From: Roseateles_B flavus
GTDB taxonomy: Bacteria; Pseudomonadota; Gammaproteobacteria; Burkholderiales; Burkholderiaceae_C
Assembly: GCF_039872765.1 (NCBI RefSeq)
Contig: NZ_JBDPZC010000002.1
Span: forward strand, 439,495 to 503,494
Length of the DNA stretch: 64,000 nt
Direction: 5' to 3'
The position numbers and the translations under genes are program-made. Shown piece after piece: positions 42,344 through 50,663 of this stretch (positions within the stretch are counted from its first letter, which is position 1; every line of letters starts with the position of its first letter). Under the pieces are notes generated by a model. The model worked only from the letters and a program-made list of their open reading frames with translations, made no database searches and was not told the DNA's origin.

Positions 42344-43657
42344 TCAGGGCTTGCCGCCGCCCGTGCCAGGCAGGCGCTGCAGCGAGCCGCCTTCCAACCA
42401 GCGCTGCACGGCCTGCAGCTCCGCCGCGGCGTCGGCCGGCCCCTGCAGCTCGGGCAGCAGGATGTCGGGCAGGACGCCGAAGGCATCGACGGGCAGCTGC
42501 GGCAGGCGCAGGCTGCGCGAGGTGGCATACCAGAGGTCACGGCGGCCGGACGGCAGGGTGAAGGGTCGCATATTGCTGTAGTCCAGCGCGCCGAAGCTGG
42601 GCCGCCCCAGGAGCTTGACGCCCAGGCCCTGGCGCACCGTCAGCAGGAACTGCTCGCAGGAGCTGCCGCAGTCCCGGTCCATCAGCACGGCCACCTTCTG
42701 CGGCCGGCGCTTCTCGGGCACCACGCTGCGCTCGTAGACGAAGCGGTCGGCCTGCACGCGCGCCCAGGCGCCCGAGGGCACCGCCCGCAGCGCGGCCAGC
42801 ACCGATTGCGCGAACAGCACGCAGGCGGCGTCGCCCGGGGCATAGCGTGCGCAGATCTGCTCGTGGGCACGCTGGTTGGCTGGCGTGGACAGCCACTCCA
42901 CGCCCACGCTCACCGGCTGCTCGGCGAGCAGCCAGGGCAGCAGGGGCGCATAGCTGCTGTCGGCGCCGCCGTCGTTGTCGCGCACATCGATGATCCAGTT
43001 GGGCCGGCTCAGCAAGGCGGCCCGCTGCTTGCGCAGCAGGGTCTCCAGGGCCGCACGGTGCTGCGGCGAGAAGCTGGGCAGGTGGATGACCAGCGTGCGA
43101 GGCGTCAGCAGGCGTAGTGTGGGCTGGCGGGCGCCGGACGCCGGCTCGGGAGCGGGGGGCGCGGTCGCGGCGCTGGCAGGCGCGGCACCCGGCGCGGCGG
43201 CCGCCTGCGCCTCCGCACCGGGGCTGCTGCTCACCCACAGATGGCCCTTGCGCCAGTGCTTCAGGTAGCTGTTGAGCAGGGCCAGGCAGGCCTTGTCATC
43301 GGCGATCTGGGCCGCCTCGCTGCGGGCCTTGAGCAAGGCCGCCGCCATGGACTGCTCGCCGCGCTGAGGCAGCAGTTCGCGTGCGCCGGCATCGTTCTCC
43401 ATCAGGAAGGCTGGCATGGCCTCGAGGTCCTTGGCACAGGCATCGCCGGCGCCCAGCGCATGCTCGGCCGCCTGCACGCCCTGAGCCCACGCCGGGCACG
43501 CGGCAGCCAGGCACGCGGCCATCAGCCAGCCTGTCGTCCGGGCGTGCATCCAGGCATGCCCGCGGGCCTGCCTCCGGGTCGCGGGCCCTGCCGGGGCCTG
43601 CGCCCCGCCGGACTGGGCGCCGCGCCCTGCTGCTTGCGATGCTGACGACTGCTTCAT
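42344..43657 (-). CDS. S41 family-like peptidase
   Basis: 437 aa from the ATG at 43657, 9 nt after an AGGAGG SD. The first about 35 residues are Ala/Gly/Gln-rich before a hydrophobic export segment (TTGWLMAACLAAACPAWAQ), an unusually long n-region; an internal Met37 start would give a standard signal peptide. The C-terminal part has the tail-specific protease fold: VIHLPSFS, NWIIDVRDNDGGADSSY, and nucleophile region LMDRDCGSSCEQFLL with candidate Ser. No PDZ domain is evident, and a Pro/Ala linker sits mid-protein. Periplasmic processing protease of unknown target. Catalytic competence is likely but not certain. Confidence 0.8.
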   Translation of the reverse strand: MKQSSASQAAGRGAQSGGAQAPAGPATRRQARGHAWMHARTTGWLMAACLAAACPAWAQGVQAAEHALGAGDACAKDLEAMPAFLMENDAGARELLPQRGEQSMAAALLKARSEAAQIADDKACLALLNSYLKHWRKGHLWVSSSPGAEAQAAAAPGAAPASAATAPPAPEPASGARQPTLRLLTPRTLVIHLPSFSPQHRAALETLLRKQRAALLSRPNWIIDVRDNDGGADSSYAPLLPWLLAEQPVSVGVEWLSTPANQRAHEQICARYAPGDAACVLFAQSVLAALRAVPSGAWARVQADRFVYERSVVPEKRRPQKVAVLMDRDCGSSCEQFLLTVRQGLGVKLLGRPSFGALDYSNMRPFTLPSGRRDLWYATSRSLRLPQLPVDAFGVLPDILLPELQGPADAAAELQAVQRWLEGGSLQRLPGTGGGKP

Positions 43658-43758
43658 GGTCGTGCCTCCTCCTGCATTCTTGTGCTGCACAGGCACGCCT
43701 CATGCCTGCGTCCGGGTCCGGGCGGCCTCCTCGCTCCCGGCCTTGGCGGGCCAGGGTC

Positions 43759-44880
43759 TCAGCGCCGGCGTACCACCAGGCTGCCCACGGAGTAGCCGGC
43801 ACCGAAGGAGCAGATCACACCCGTGTCACCCGGCTTCAGATCGGCGCGGTGGCGGTGGAAGGCGATGATGGAGCCCGCCGAGGCGGTGTTGGCGAACTCG
43901 TCAAGGATCAGCGGCGCGACGTCCGAGCCGGCCTCGCCACCCACCAGCTTCTTGACGATCAGCTGGTTCATGCCCAGGTTCGCCTGGTGCAGCCAGTAGC
44001 GGCGCACGGCCGTGGTCTCCAGGCCCAGTGCGGCGACATGCGCCTCGATATGGGCGGCCGCCACCGGCACCACCTCCTTGAAGACCTTGCGGCCCTCCTG
44101 GCGGAAGGTCTTGTCGCGGGCCAGGGGGTCGCTGTCCTCGCTGCGGTTCATGAAGCCGAAGTTGTTGCGGATGTTGTTGGAGAACTGCGTGGCCAGCTTG
44201 CTGCCCAGCACCTCCCACTGCTCGGCCGCCACGGCCTCGTCGGCACGCTCCACGAGCAACGCCGTGCAGACGTCGCCGAAGATGAAATGGCAGTCGCGGT
44301 CCTTCCACTCCAGGTGGGCCGAGGTGATCTCGGGGTTCACCACCAGCACGCAGCGCGAGGCGCCGCTGCGCACGGCGTTCCAGGCCTGCTCCAGCGCGAA
44401 GGTGGCCGAGGAGCAGGCCACGTTCATGTCGAAGCCATAGCCGCCGGCACCCAGCGCCTGCTGGATCTCGACGGCCATGGCCGGGTAGGCGCGCTGCATG
44501 TTGGCGGCGGCGCAGATGACCATGTCCACGTCCTTGCCCTCGCGGCCGGCGGCGGCCAGGGCCTGGCGCGCGGCGTCGACGGCGATCTCGGCCATCAGGG
44601 AGAGTGCCTCGTCCGGGCGCTCGGCGAAGCGGGGGTACATGCGCGCCGGGTCCAGCACGCCCTCCTTCTCCAGCACATAGCGCTGCTTGATGCCCGAGGC
44701 TTTCTCGATGAACTCGACGCTCGAGTGGCACAGCGGCTGCACCGTGCCGGCCGCGATGGCCTCGGCCTGCTCGGCATTGTGGCGGTCCACATAGGCGTTG
44801 AAGGCCTGGACCAGCTCGGCGTTGCTGATGGTGTGAGGCGGCTGGTAGAGGCCGGTACCGCTGATGACGACTGCGTGCAT
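43759..44880 (-). CDS. Beta-ketoacyl-ACP synthase III-like enzyme
   Basis: 373 aa from the ATG at 44880. Thiolase-fold KAS III family: catalytic Cys in MNVACSSATFALEQA, His in WLHQANLGMNQ and Asn in EFANTASAGS, with the C-terminal FGAGYSVGS glycine loop. It is longer than the canonical FabH (about 320 aa) and starts HAVVISGTGLYQPPHT, as in the FabH2-type group that condenses longer acyl-CoAs with malonyl-ACP. Alone on the minus strand, so it is not in a fab operon; its specific substrate is unknown. Confidence 0.88.
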   Translation of the reverse strand: MHAVVISGTGLYQPPHTISNAELVQAFNAYVDRHNAEQAEAIAAGTVQPLCHSSVEFIEKASGIKQRYVLEKEGVLDPARMYPRFAERPDEALSLMAEIAVDAARQALAAAGREGKDVDMVICAAANMQRAYPAMAVEIQQALGAGGYGFDMNVACSSATFALEQAWNAVRSGASRCVLVVNPEITSAHLEWKDRDCHFIFGDVCTALLVERADEAVAAEQWEVLGSKLATQFSNNIRNNFGFMNRSEDSDPLARDKTFRQEGRKVFKEVVPVAAAHIEAHVAALGLETTAVRRYWLHQANLGMNQLIVKKLVGGEAGSDVAPLILDEFANTASAGSIIAFHRHRADLKPGDTGVICSFGAGYSVGSLVVRRR

Positions 44881-44977
44881 GGACAAATCCTGTGGGCGGC
44901 GCCTGGGGCGCCTGCTGAAGCGGGCAAGTGTAGCGAGCAGCCCAGCACGCTCCATTGGCGGCTTCCCCCAGATCCGC

Positions 44978-45008
44978 TTGCACTGCGGACAGGCATTCCG
45001 CGTAGAAT
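44978..45008 (+). promoter_or_regulatory. Probable guaC promoter
   Basis: TTGCAC (44978-44983) and TAGAAT (45003-45008) with a 19-nt spacer, slightly longer than ideal. Transcription would begin near 45015, directly at a strong hairpin. Confidence 0.45.
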
Positions 45009-45013
45009 CAATC

Positions 45014-45044
45014 ACCGGGCCCAAATTTTGGCGCCCGGTTTTTT
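45014..45044 (+). terminator. Intrinsic terminator in the guaC leader
   Basis: ACCGGGC (45014-45020) pairs with GCCCGGT (45033-45039), with CCAAA/TTTGG inner pairing, followed by six T. No plus-strand gene precedes it; it lies between a promoter-like sequence and guaC, so it may attenuate guaC or end a very short RNA. Confidence 0.65.
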
Positions 45045-45173
45045 GTGCCCGCACCTTGCCCCGCTGCAAGGCCTCGCGGATCCACAAGCTTCTGACCGGG
45101 ACTCCAAGTCAAGCGCTCGCAGCCGAGGCCGTGCACTGCACCAACGCACGCCGCAATGCGACTCCCTTGAACC

Positions 45174-46151
45174 ATGGAAATCTTCGACTACGACAACATC
45201 CTCCTCCTGCCGCGCAAGTGCCGGGTGGAAAGCCGCGCCGAATGCGACACCTCGATCGAGTTCGGCCCGCGCCGCTTCAAGCTGCCGGTGGTGCCGGCCA
45301 ATATGAAGACGGTGGTGGATGAGCGCATCACCGAATGGCTGGCCGCCAACGGCTACTTCTACGTGATGCACCGCTTCGACCTGGACGCCGTGGCCTATGC
45401 CCGCAGCATGCGCGACAAAGGCCTCTTCGTCTCGATCAGCTCCGGCGTCAAGGAGGCGGACTACGCCCTGATCGACCGCCTGGCCGCCGAAGGCGTGGGG
45501 GCCGACTACATCACCATCGACATCGCCCATGGCCATGCCGACAGCGTGCAGCGCATGATCGCCCACATCAAGCAGAAGCTGCCGGACACCTTCGTCATTG
45601 CCGGCAACGTGGGCACGCCCGAGGGCGTGATCGACCTCGAGAACTGGGGCGCGGATGCCACCAAGGTGGGCATCGGCCCGGGCAAGGTCTGCATCACCCG
45701 GCTCAAGACCGGCTTCGGCACGGGCGGCTGGCAGCTCTCGGCGCTGAAGTGGTGCGCGCGCGTGGCCACCAAGCCCATCATCGCGGACGGCGGCATCCGC
45801 CACCATGGCGACATCGCCAAGAGTGTGCGCTTCGGTGCCTCGATGGTGATGGTGGGCTCGCTGTTCGCCGGCCATGAGGAATCGCCCGGCAACACGGTGG
45901 AGGTGGACGGCAAGCTCTACAAGGAGTACTACGGCTCGGCCTCGGACTTCAACAAGGGCGAGTACAAGCACGTCGAGGGCAAGCGCATCCTCGAACCCGT
46001 CAAGGGCCGCTTCGCCGATACCGTGCGCGAGATGCGCGAAGACCTCCAGAGCTCCATCTCCTACGCCGGCGGCCGCCAGCTGGCGGACCTGCGCAAGGTG
46101 AACTACGTGATCCTCGGCGGCGAAAACGCCGGCGAGCACCTGTTCATGTGA
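45174..46151 (+). CDS. guaC: GMP reductase
   Basis: 325 aa. IMPDH/GMPR family barrel without CBS domains. Catalytic Cys loop: GIGPGKVCITRLKTGFG; phosphate site ADGGIRHHGDIAKSVRFG and GSLFAGHEESPGN; flap-region KEYYGSASDFNKGEYKHVEG. It converts GMP to IMP with NADPH, linking guanine salvage to the adenine pool. The guanosine importer and PNP in this window would feed the same pathway. IMP dehydrogenase is the alternative but the GMPR-type flap and lack of CBS favour GuaC. A GC-rich hairpin (46155-46177) follows the stop. Confidence 0.93.
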   Translation: MEIFDYDNILLLPRKCRVESRAECDTSIEFGPRRFKLPVVPANMKTVVDERITEWLAANGYFYVMHRFDLDAVAYARSMRDKGLFVSISSGVKEADYALIDRLAAEGVGADYITIDIAHGHADSVQRMIAHIKQKLPDTFVIAGNVGTPEGVIDLENWGADATKVGIGPGKVCITRLKTGFGTGGWQLSALKWCARVATKPIIADGGIRHHGDIAKSVRFGASMVMVGSLFAGHEESPGNTVEVDGKLYKEYYGSASDFNKGEYKHVEGKRILEPVKGRFADTVREMREDLQSSISYAGGRQLADLRKVNYVILGGENAGEHLFM

Positions 46152-46393
46152 GGCGCGGGCGGCCTGTGGTCGCCCGCTGGATCATCGGCCCGGCTGCAGA
46201 GTCGGGCCGCCTCACCGTTCCGACCTCGCGCAAAGCGCTTCATGATGCAACAGCATGTATTGATAACTCGTCTTCTTGCATCAAGACGTTTCCTACCGCC
46301 GTCAAAATCACCCTTTCAATGCATGTAGGGGGCTGACAGGCGCCGCGTGCTCGCCACAATGCGGGAGTCTCCAAACCGCCACCCGCTCCCTGC
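46152..46393. other. guaC-acyltransferase intergenic region
   Basis: Contains the hairpin GCGGGCG...CGCCCGC (46155-46177), probably the guaC terminator without a U tract, and an A+T-richer stretch (46240-46330) likely to hold the promoter of the next gene, although no convincing -35/-10 pair was fixed. Confidence 0.45.
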
Positions 46394-48556
46394 ATGACGC
46401 GTCGCACGCCCCCTGCACCGACTCCCACCAGCTTTCGCCGGGACATCAACGGCCTGCGCGCATGGGCCGTCATGTCGGTCGTACTGTTTCACCTGGGGGT
46501 GCCCGGCCTCCGGGGAGGCTTTGTGGGGGTGGATGCCTTCTTCGTGATCTCCGGCTTCCTGATGACGGGCATCCTGCTGAAGGGGCTCGATGCCGGCAAG
46601 GTCTCCATTGGCGACTTCCTGCTGGCCCGGGCCCGGCGCATCCTGCCGGCCCTGCTGCTGCTGTGCCTGGGCCTGCTCCTGCTGGGAGCCCGCGTGCTCC
46701 TGCCGCTGGACTACAAGCAGCTGGCCTCGCACAGCCTGGCGAGCCTGACCTTCCTCTCCAACTTCAAGTACTGGGGCGAGGCCGGCTATTTCGACGCCAG
46801 CTCCCATGAGAAGTGGCTGCTGCACACGTGGTCGCTGTCGGTCGAGTGGCAGTTCTACCTGCTCCTGCCCTGCCTCTTCTGGGCCCTCTGGCGACTGCAA
46901 TGGGGGCGCCGAGCCCTGTGGTCAATGCTGGCGGGCCTGGGCCTGCTGAGCCTGGCGCTGTCGATCTGGCAGAGCTTCTCGGACCCGACGGCCGCCTACT
47001 ATGGCCTTCAAAGCCGCGCCTGGGAGATGATGCTGGGCGGCCTGCTGCACCTGGCGCCGGCCTGGCGCCCGGGTCAGGACCGGCAGCGCAGGCTTCTGGA
47101 GGCCACGGGCTTTGCCCTTCTGGTGGGCAGCGTCTTCTTCATCGACGGCCGCTGGCCCTGGCCAGGCCTGCCGGCCCTGCTGCCCACCCTGGGGACTGCC
47201 GCCATGATGCTGGCAGCCCGGCAGGATTCGCCGCTCACGGCGTCGGCCCCTCTGCAGTACCTGGGCAGCCGCTCCTACTCCCTCTACCTCTGGCACTGGC
47301 CGGCCTGCGTGCTGCTGAGCTACCTGGGACTCAACCAGCAGGCCATGCCCCAGCTGCTGGCGCTGCTTGCCATGCTGGGGCTCGCCGAGCTGTCCTGGCG
47401 CCTGGCGGAGCAAGGCGCCGGGCGCAGCCTCAACCGCCAGCCAGCACGGCAGGCCTGGATCCGGCTGGGCAGCTGGACCGCGCTGCCGGCCCTGCTGGCC
47501 CTGGGCTTGTGGGTGGCTCAGGGCTGGCCCGGCCGCCTCCCGGCCTCTGCGGAGGCCATCGCCGCCGCGGCCGCCCGGCCCTCCTCGGCCAACAAGGCCT
47601 GCCATGTCAGCGAGGGCCGGCACTCGCCCATGTGCAAGTATGGGGATGGCCCGCCCGCCTTCGTCCTGCTTGGGGACAGTCATGCCTCGGTGCTGGTCAG
47701 CGCCGTCCGGGACGCGCTGCCGGCCGGGAGGTCCATGCTGCAACTGAGCTATTCGGGCTGCCCATATGTGCTCGACGCCCGCTTCGATACGCCCTGGACC
47801 TCTGCCCACTACGACTGCGCCGGCTTCAACCAGTGGGCCCGCGACACCATCAGGGCCCTGCCGCCAGACGTGGGCGTGATCCTCGTGTCGCGCTACGCCT
47901 CGCGGGCCCTTGGGGCCAACGAGGACCCCCCGGAGGAGCGCAGGCCGGCCATCGACTTCCCCGCCAACGGCCCCATCGATCCCGACCGCCTGGGGCATTT
48001 CGCAGCCCAGATCATCCGGGACAGCTGCGAGCTGGCGGCTCAGCGCCCAGTCTGGCTGGTGCGCCCCATCCCCGAGATCGGGCGCCACGTCCCGCATCTG
48101 ATCTCCCGCCGACTGGCCATGGGCCAGGACCCCGAGCTGGGCCTGGCCTGGGCTGACTACCAGGAGCGCAACGGCTGGATCTGGAAGGCGCAGGATGCCG
48201 CTCGCCGGCAATGCGGCGTGCGCATCGTGGACCCCACGAGCCTGCTGTGCGACACCCGCCGCTGCGCCACCAGCCATCAAGGACAGCCCTTGTACATGGA
48301 TGACAACCACCTCAGCGCGTATGGCAGTGCCCGGCTCGTGCCGGTGTTCCGTCAGGCCTTGCAGGCCGGGCAGCCCACGCTGGAAGCTGCCAATGCCGCT
48401 TCGGCCTCCTTGCCGGGCGAGCCGCCCGCCAGTCTGTCCGACGCCCTGCCTCATGCCTGGCCCACGGGGCTGCCCCCACCGGCGGCCGGCCTCGCGACAC
48501 CCCGCCCTGCCGCGCCGCAGGGGCCGGCGACCGCGCAACCCAGCACATCACCCTGA
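46394..48556 (+). CDS. Acyltransferase-3 / SGNH domain membrane protein
   Basis: 720 aa. Residues 1-385 form the acyltransferase-3 domain with about ten TM helices; conserved features are FRRDINGLRAWAVMSVVLFH, GGFVGVDAFFVISGFLM and WSLSVEWQFYLLLP. Residues about 410-670 form a periplasmic SGNH domain with FVLLGDSHASVLV (Ser block) and YMDDNHLSAYGS (Asp-x-x-His-like block). Such OafA-like proteins O-acetylate LPS O-antigen, exopolysaccharide or peptidoglycan. The last roughly 60 residues are a Pro/Ala-rich tail. The target is unknown; no polysaccharide genes are adjacent. Confidence 0.93.
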   Translation: MTRRTPPAPTPTSFRRDINGLRAWAVMSVVLFHLGVPGLRGGFVGVDAFFVISGFLMTGILLKGLDAGKVSIGDFLLARARRILPALLLLCLGLLLLGARVLLPLDYKQLASHSLASLTFLSNFKYWGEAGYFDASSHEKWLLHTWSLSVEWQFYLLLPCLFWALWRLQWGRRALWSMLAGLGLLSLALSIWQSFSDPTAAYYGLQSRAWEMMLGGLLHLAPAWRPGQDRQRRLLEATGFALLVGSVFFIDGRWPWPGLPALLPTLGTAAMMLAARQDSPLTASAPLQYLGSRSYSLYLWHWPACVLLSYLGLNQQAMPQLLALLAMLGLAELSWRLAEQGAGRSLNRQPARQAWIRLGSWTALPALLALGLWVAQGWPGRLPASAEAIAAAAARPSSANKACHVSEGRHSPMCKYGDGPPAFVLLGDSHASVLVSAVRDALPAGRSMLQLSYSGCPYVLDARFDTPWTSAHYDCAGFNQWARDTIRALPPDVGVILVSRYASRALGANEDPPEERRPAIDFPANGPIDPDRLGHFAAQIIRDSCELAAQRPVWLVRPIPEIGRHVPHLISRRLAMGQDPELGLAWADYQERNGWIWKAQDAARRQCGVRIVDPTSLLCDTRRCATSHQGQPLYMDDNHLSAYGSARLVPVFRQALQAGQPTLEAANAASASLPGEPPASLSDALPHAWPTGLPPPAAGLATPRPAAPQGPATAQPSTSP

Positions 48557-48740
48557 TCCTGTCTCCTGTCAGTTCTTTCAATCACGCCGGTTTGCGTCAT
48601 CTTGATGCACGCCGGCGTCGTCTTTTTGCAGCTTCTGCTGGGATTTCACCGCTACTCAGTGTCGGAACGGACTCCAACAATAAAACGAACGGTCGTGCTA
48701 TTTCAGCATCAAGACCGTCACAACAAACAGGAGACAAGCC

Positions 48741-50513
48741 ATGCGAAACAACACAGCCCGCGAGAGCGGCAAACCTTTTTCACGCCCCCAGTCGGGGACC
48801 CGGCGCCTCGCCAGCGCCCTGCTGGGGGTGAGCCTCGGCCTGCTGGCCCTGGGCGCCCAGGCCCTGGGCTGCCGCAGCGCCACCCCGGCCGAGGCAGCGG
48901 TCTACACCGTGCCCCAGCTGATGCCGGGTGTCACCTCGCCGCGGGACGGCACCTGCTTCATCGGCGGGCTCAGGATCCCGGGCAGCGACGGCACCCTGCT
49001 CAGCGCCAATGTCTTCCTGCCCAAGGCGGATCCCTCGGGCGCCAAGGCGCCCGGCGTGATGTTCATCAGCAGCTGGGCGGCGGCCGACTTCTTTGAGTAC
49101 GTGGGCCAGCAGCAGCGCCTGGCCCAGCAGGGCTATGTGGCCTTTGCCTACACCGCGCGGGGCTTCTGGGGTTCCGAGGGCACGGTGGGCGTGGCCGGTC
49201 CGGCCGATGTGGCGGACGCCTCCAGCATGCTGGACTGGCTCAGCACCAACACCCCGGCCGACCCGCAACGCCTGGCCTCGGCCGGCATCTCCTATGGCGC
49301 CGGGCTCTCGCTGCTGGCCGCCGCCCGGGACAGCCGCATCAAGGCCGTGGTGGCCATGTCCGGCTGGGCCTCGCTGATCGAGCAGATGTACCGCAATGAG
49401 GTGCCCAACCCCATCTGGCTGGACATCCTGCAGCTCTCCGGCCAGCTGACCGGCCGGCTGGACCCGCTGGTCGCCAGCTACAACAGTCTGCTGCAGAACC
49501 CTGACACCCCCGCCGCCAAGATCGGCGAGATCGCCAGCTGGGCCTGGGCCCGTTCGCCCAGCAGTGCGGTCCCGCAGCTCAACAGCCGCCAGGTGCCCGT
49601 CATGCTGGTCAAGAACTGGCAGGACGACATGTTCTCGCCCAACTCCAGCATGACCCTGTTCACCGCCTTGAGCGGGCCCAAGAAGCTGCTGCTGCAAAGC
49701 GGCATCCACGCCTCGGCCGAGCTGCCCGGCGCCGTGCTGGGCGTGGACCAGCACATCTGGACCCAGGCCCAGCGCTGGCTGGCGCGCTGGCTGAAGAACG
49801 AGGCCAATGGCATCGACACCGAGCCCAAGGTCGACCTGCAGCCCAAGTTCCAGGGCTACCGCGAGCTGCTGTCCAACTGGCCGGCGCCCGAGCTGAAGAC
49901 GCAAACCCTGTACCTGCAGCCCCGCGGCGCCATACGCTGGGACTGGCGCTGCGTCTGCACCCGCGGCTGGACCGGCGGCCTGGGTGGCGCGCCCAGCGGC
50001 GACACGGTCAGCGACCGCATCGGCAACAGCTCGGACACCACGGCCAGCAGCGGCCCCCTGCCCGTGCTCTCGCCCCTGATGGAGAGCGTGGGCCTGCCCG
50101 TGATCAACCACCAGGCCACCATCCTGTGGGGCAATGGCATCCGCTACGAGGGCGACTGGCTGCGCAGCCCGCTGAAGCTGCGCGGCATCCCCAGCCTGCA
50201 GCTGCGCATCAAGCCCTCGCAGGCGCGCGGCATGGTCGTGGCCTATCTCTACGACGTGGACGCCGCCGGCTTCGGCACGCTGATCAGCCATGGCGCCCGC
50301 GCCTGGCACCAGGCCCAGCCAGGGCAGGCCATGAACCTCGGCCTGGACCTGGTAGCCACGGCCTATGACGCACCCGCCGGCCACTACCTGGCCCTGGTGC
50401 TGGACACGCGGGATCCGCTGTACGGCAACCCGGTGCGCGCCGGCGAGTCCTTCGAGTACAGCCTGGAGTTCGCCCCGGGGCAGACGCAGCGCCTGACCCT
50501 GCAATCGCGCTGA
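48741..50513 (+). CDS. CocE/NonD-like alpha/beta hydrolase, secreted
   Basis: 590 aa, AGGAG SD before the ATG. Long n-region then Sec signal (LASALLGVSLGLLALGAQA). X-Pro dipeptidyl-peptidase (S15)/CocE family: nucleophile Ser in SAGISYGAGLSLLAA, Asp in LVKNWQDDMFSP and His in LLQSGIHASAELPG, followed by the C-terminal jelly-roll domain (from about residue 385; GDWLRSPLKLRGIPSLQLRI). Probably an exported esterase or acylpeptidase. A perfect 10-bp GC hairpin follows 25 nt after the stop. Between it and the previous gene lie 184 nt with no supported feature. Confidence 0.88.
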   Translation: MRNNTARESGKPFSRPQSGTRRLASALLGVSLGLLALGAQALGCRSATPAEAAVYTVPQLMPGVTSPRDGTCFIGGLRIPGSDGTLLSANVFLPKADPSGAKAPGVMFISSWAAADFFEYVGQQQRLAQQGYVAFAYTARGFWGSEGTVGVAGPADVADASSMLDWLSTNTPADPQRLASAGISYGAGLSLLAAARDSRIKAVVAMSGWASLIEQMYRNEVPNPIWLDILQLSGQLTGRLDPLVASYNSLLQNPDTPAAKIGEIASWAWARSPSSAVPQLNSRQVPVMLVKNWQDDMFSPNSSMTLFTALSGPKKLLLQSGIHASAELPGAVLGVDQHIWTQAQRWLARWLKNEANGIDTEPKVDLQPKFQGYRELLSNWPAPELKTQTLYLQPRGAIRWDWRCVCTRGWTGGLGGAPSGDTVSDRIGNSSDTTASSGPLPVLSPLMESVGLPVINHQATILWGNGIRYEGDWLRSPLKLRGIPSLQLRIKPSQARGMVVAYLYDVDAAGFGTLISHGARAWHQAQPGQAMNLGLDLVATAYDAPAGHYLALVLDTRDPLYGNPVRAGESFEYSLEFAPGQTQRLTLQSR

Positions 50514-50537
50514 AGCAGCTTTGGCGCCATCGAGCAC

Positions 50538-50565
50538 CGCCCCCAGGATTCAGCGCCTGGGGGCG
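50538..50565 (+). terminator. GC-rich hairpin before valS
   Basis: CGCCCCCAGG (50538-50547) pairs perfectly with CCTGGGGGCG (50556-50565), 8-nt loop, no U tract. Likely ends the hydrolase transcript or lies in the valS leader. Confidence 0.5.
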
Positions 50566-50663
50566 CCAAGGTGGCCCCTACAATCGGGCAACCCCTGATT
50601 CCCGCCGACGGGGCGCCTCCGCGAGGAGACGCCCCGCGGCCATTTCAAGCAGCAAAGCGCGTC

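Noticed and set aside
45014..45044. Purine riboswitch upstream of guaC
   Set aside because: No three-way-junction purine aptamer sequence is recognisable; only the terminator-like hairpin is supported.
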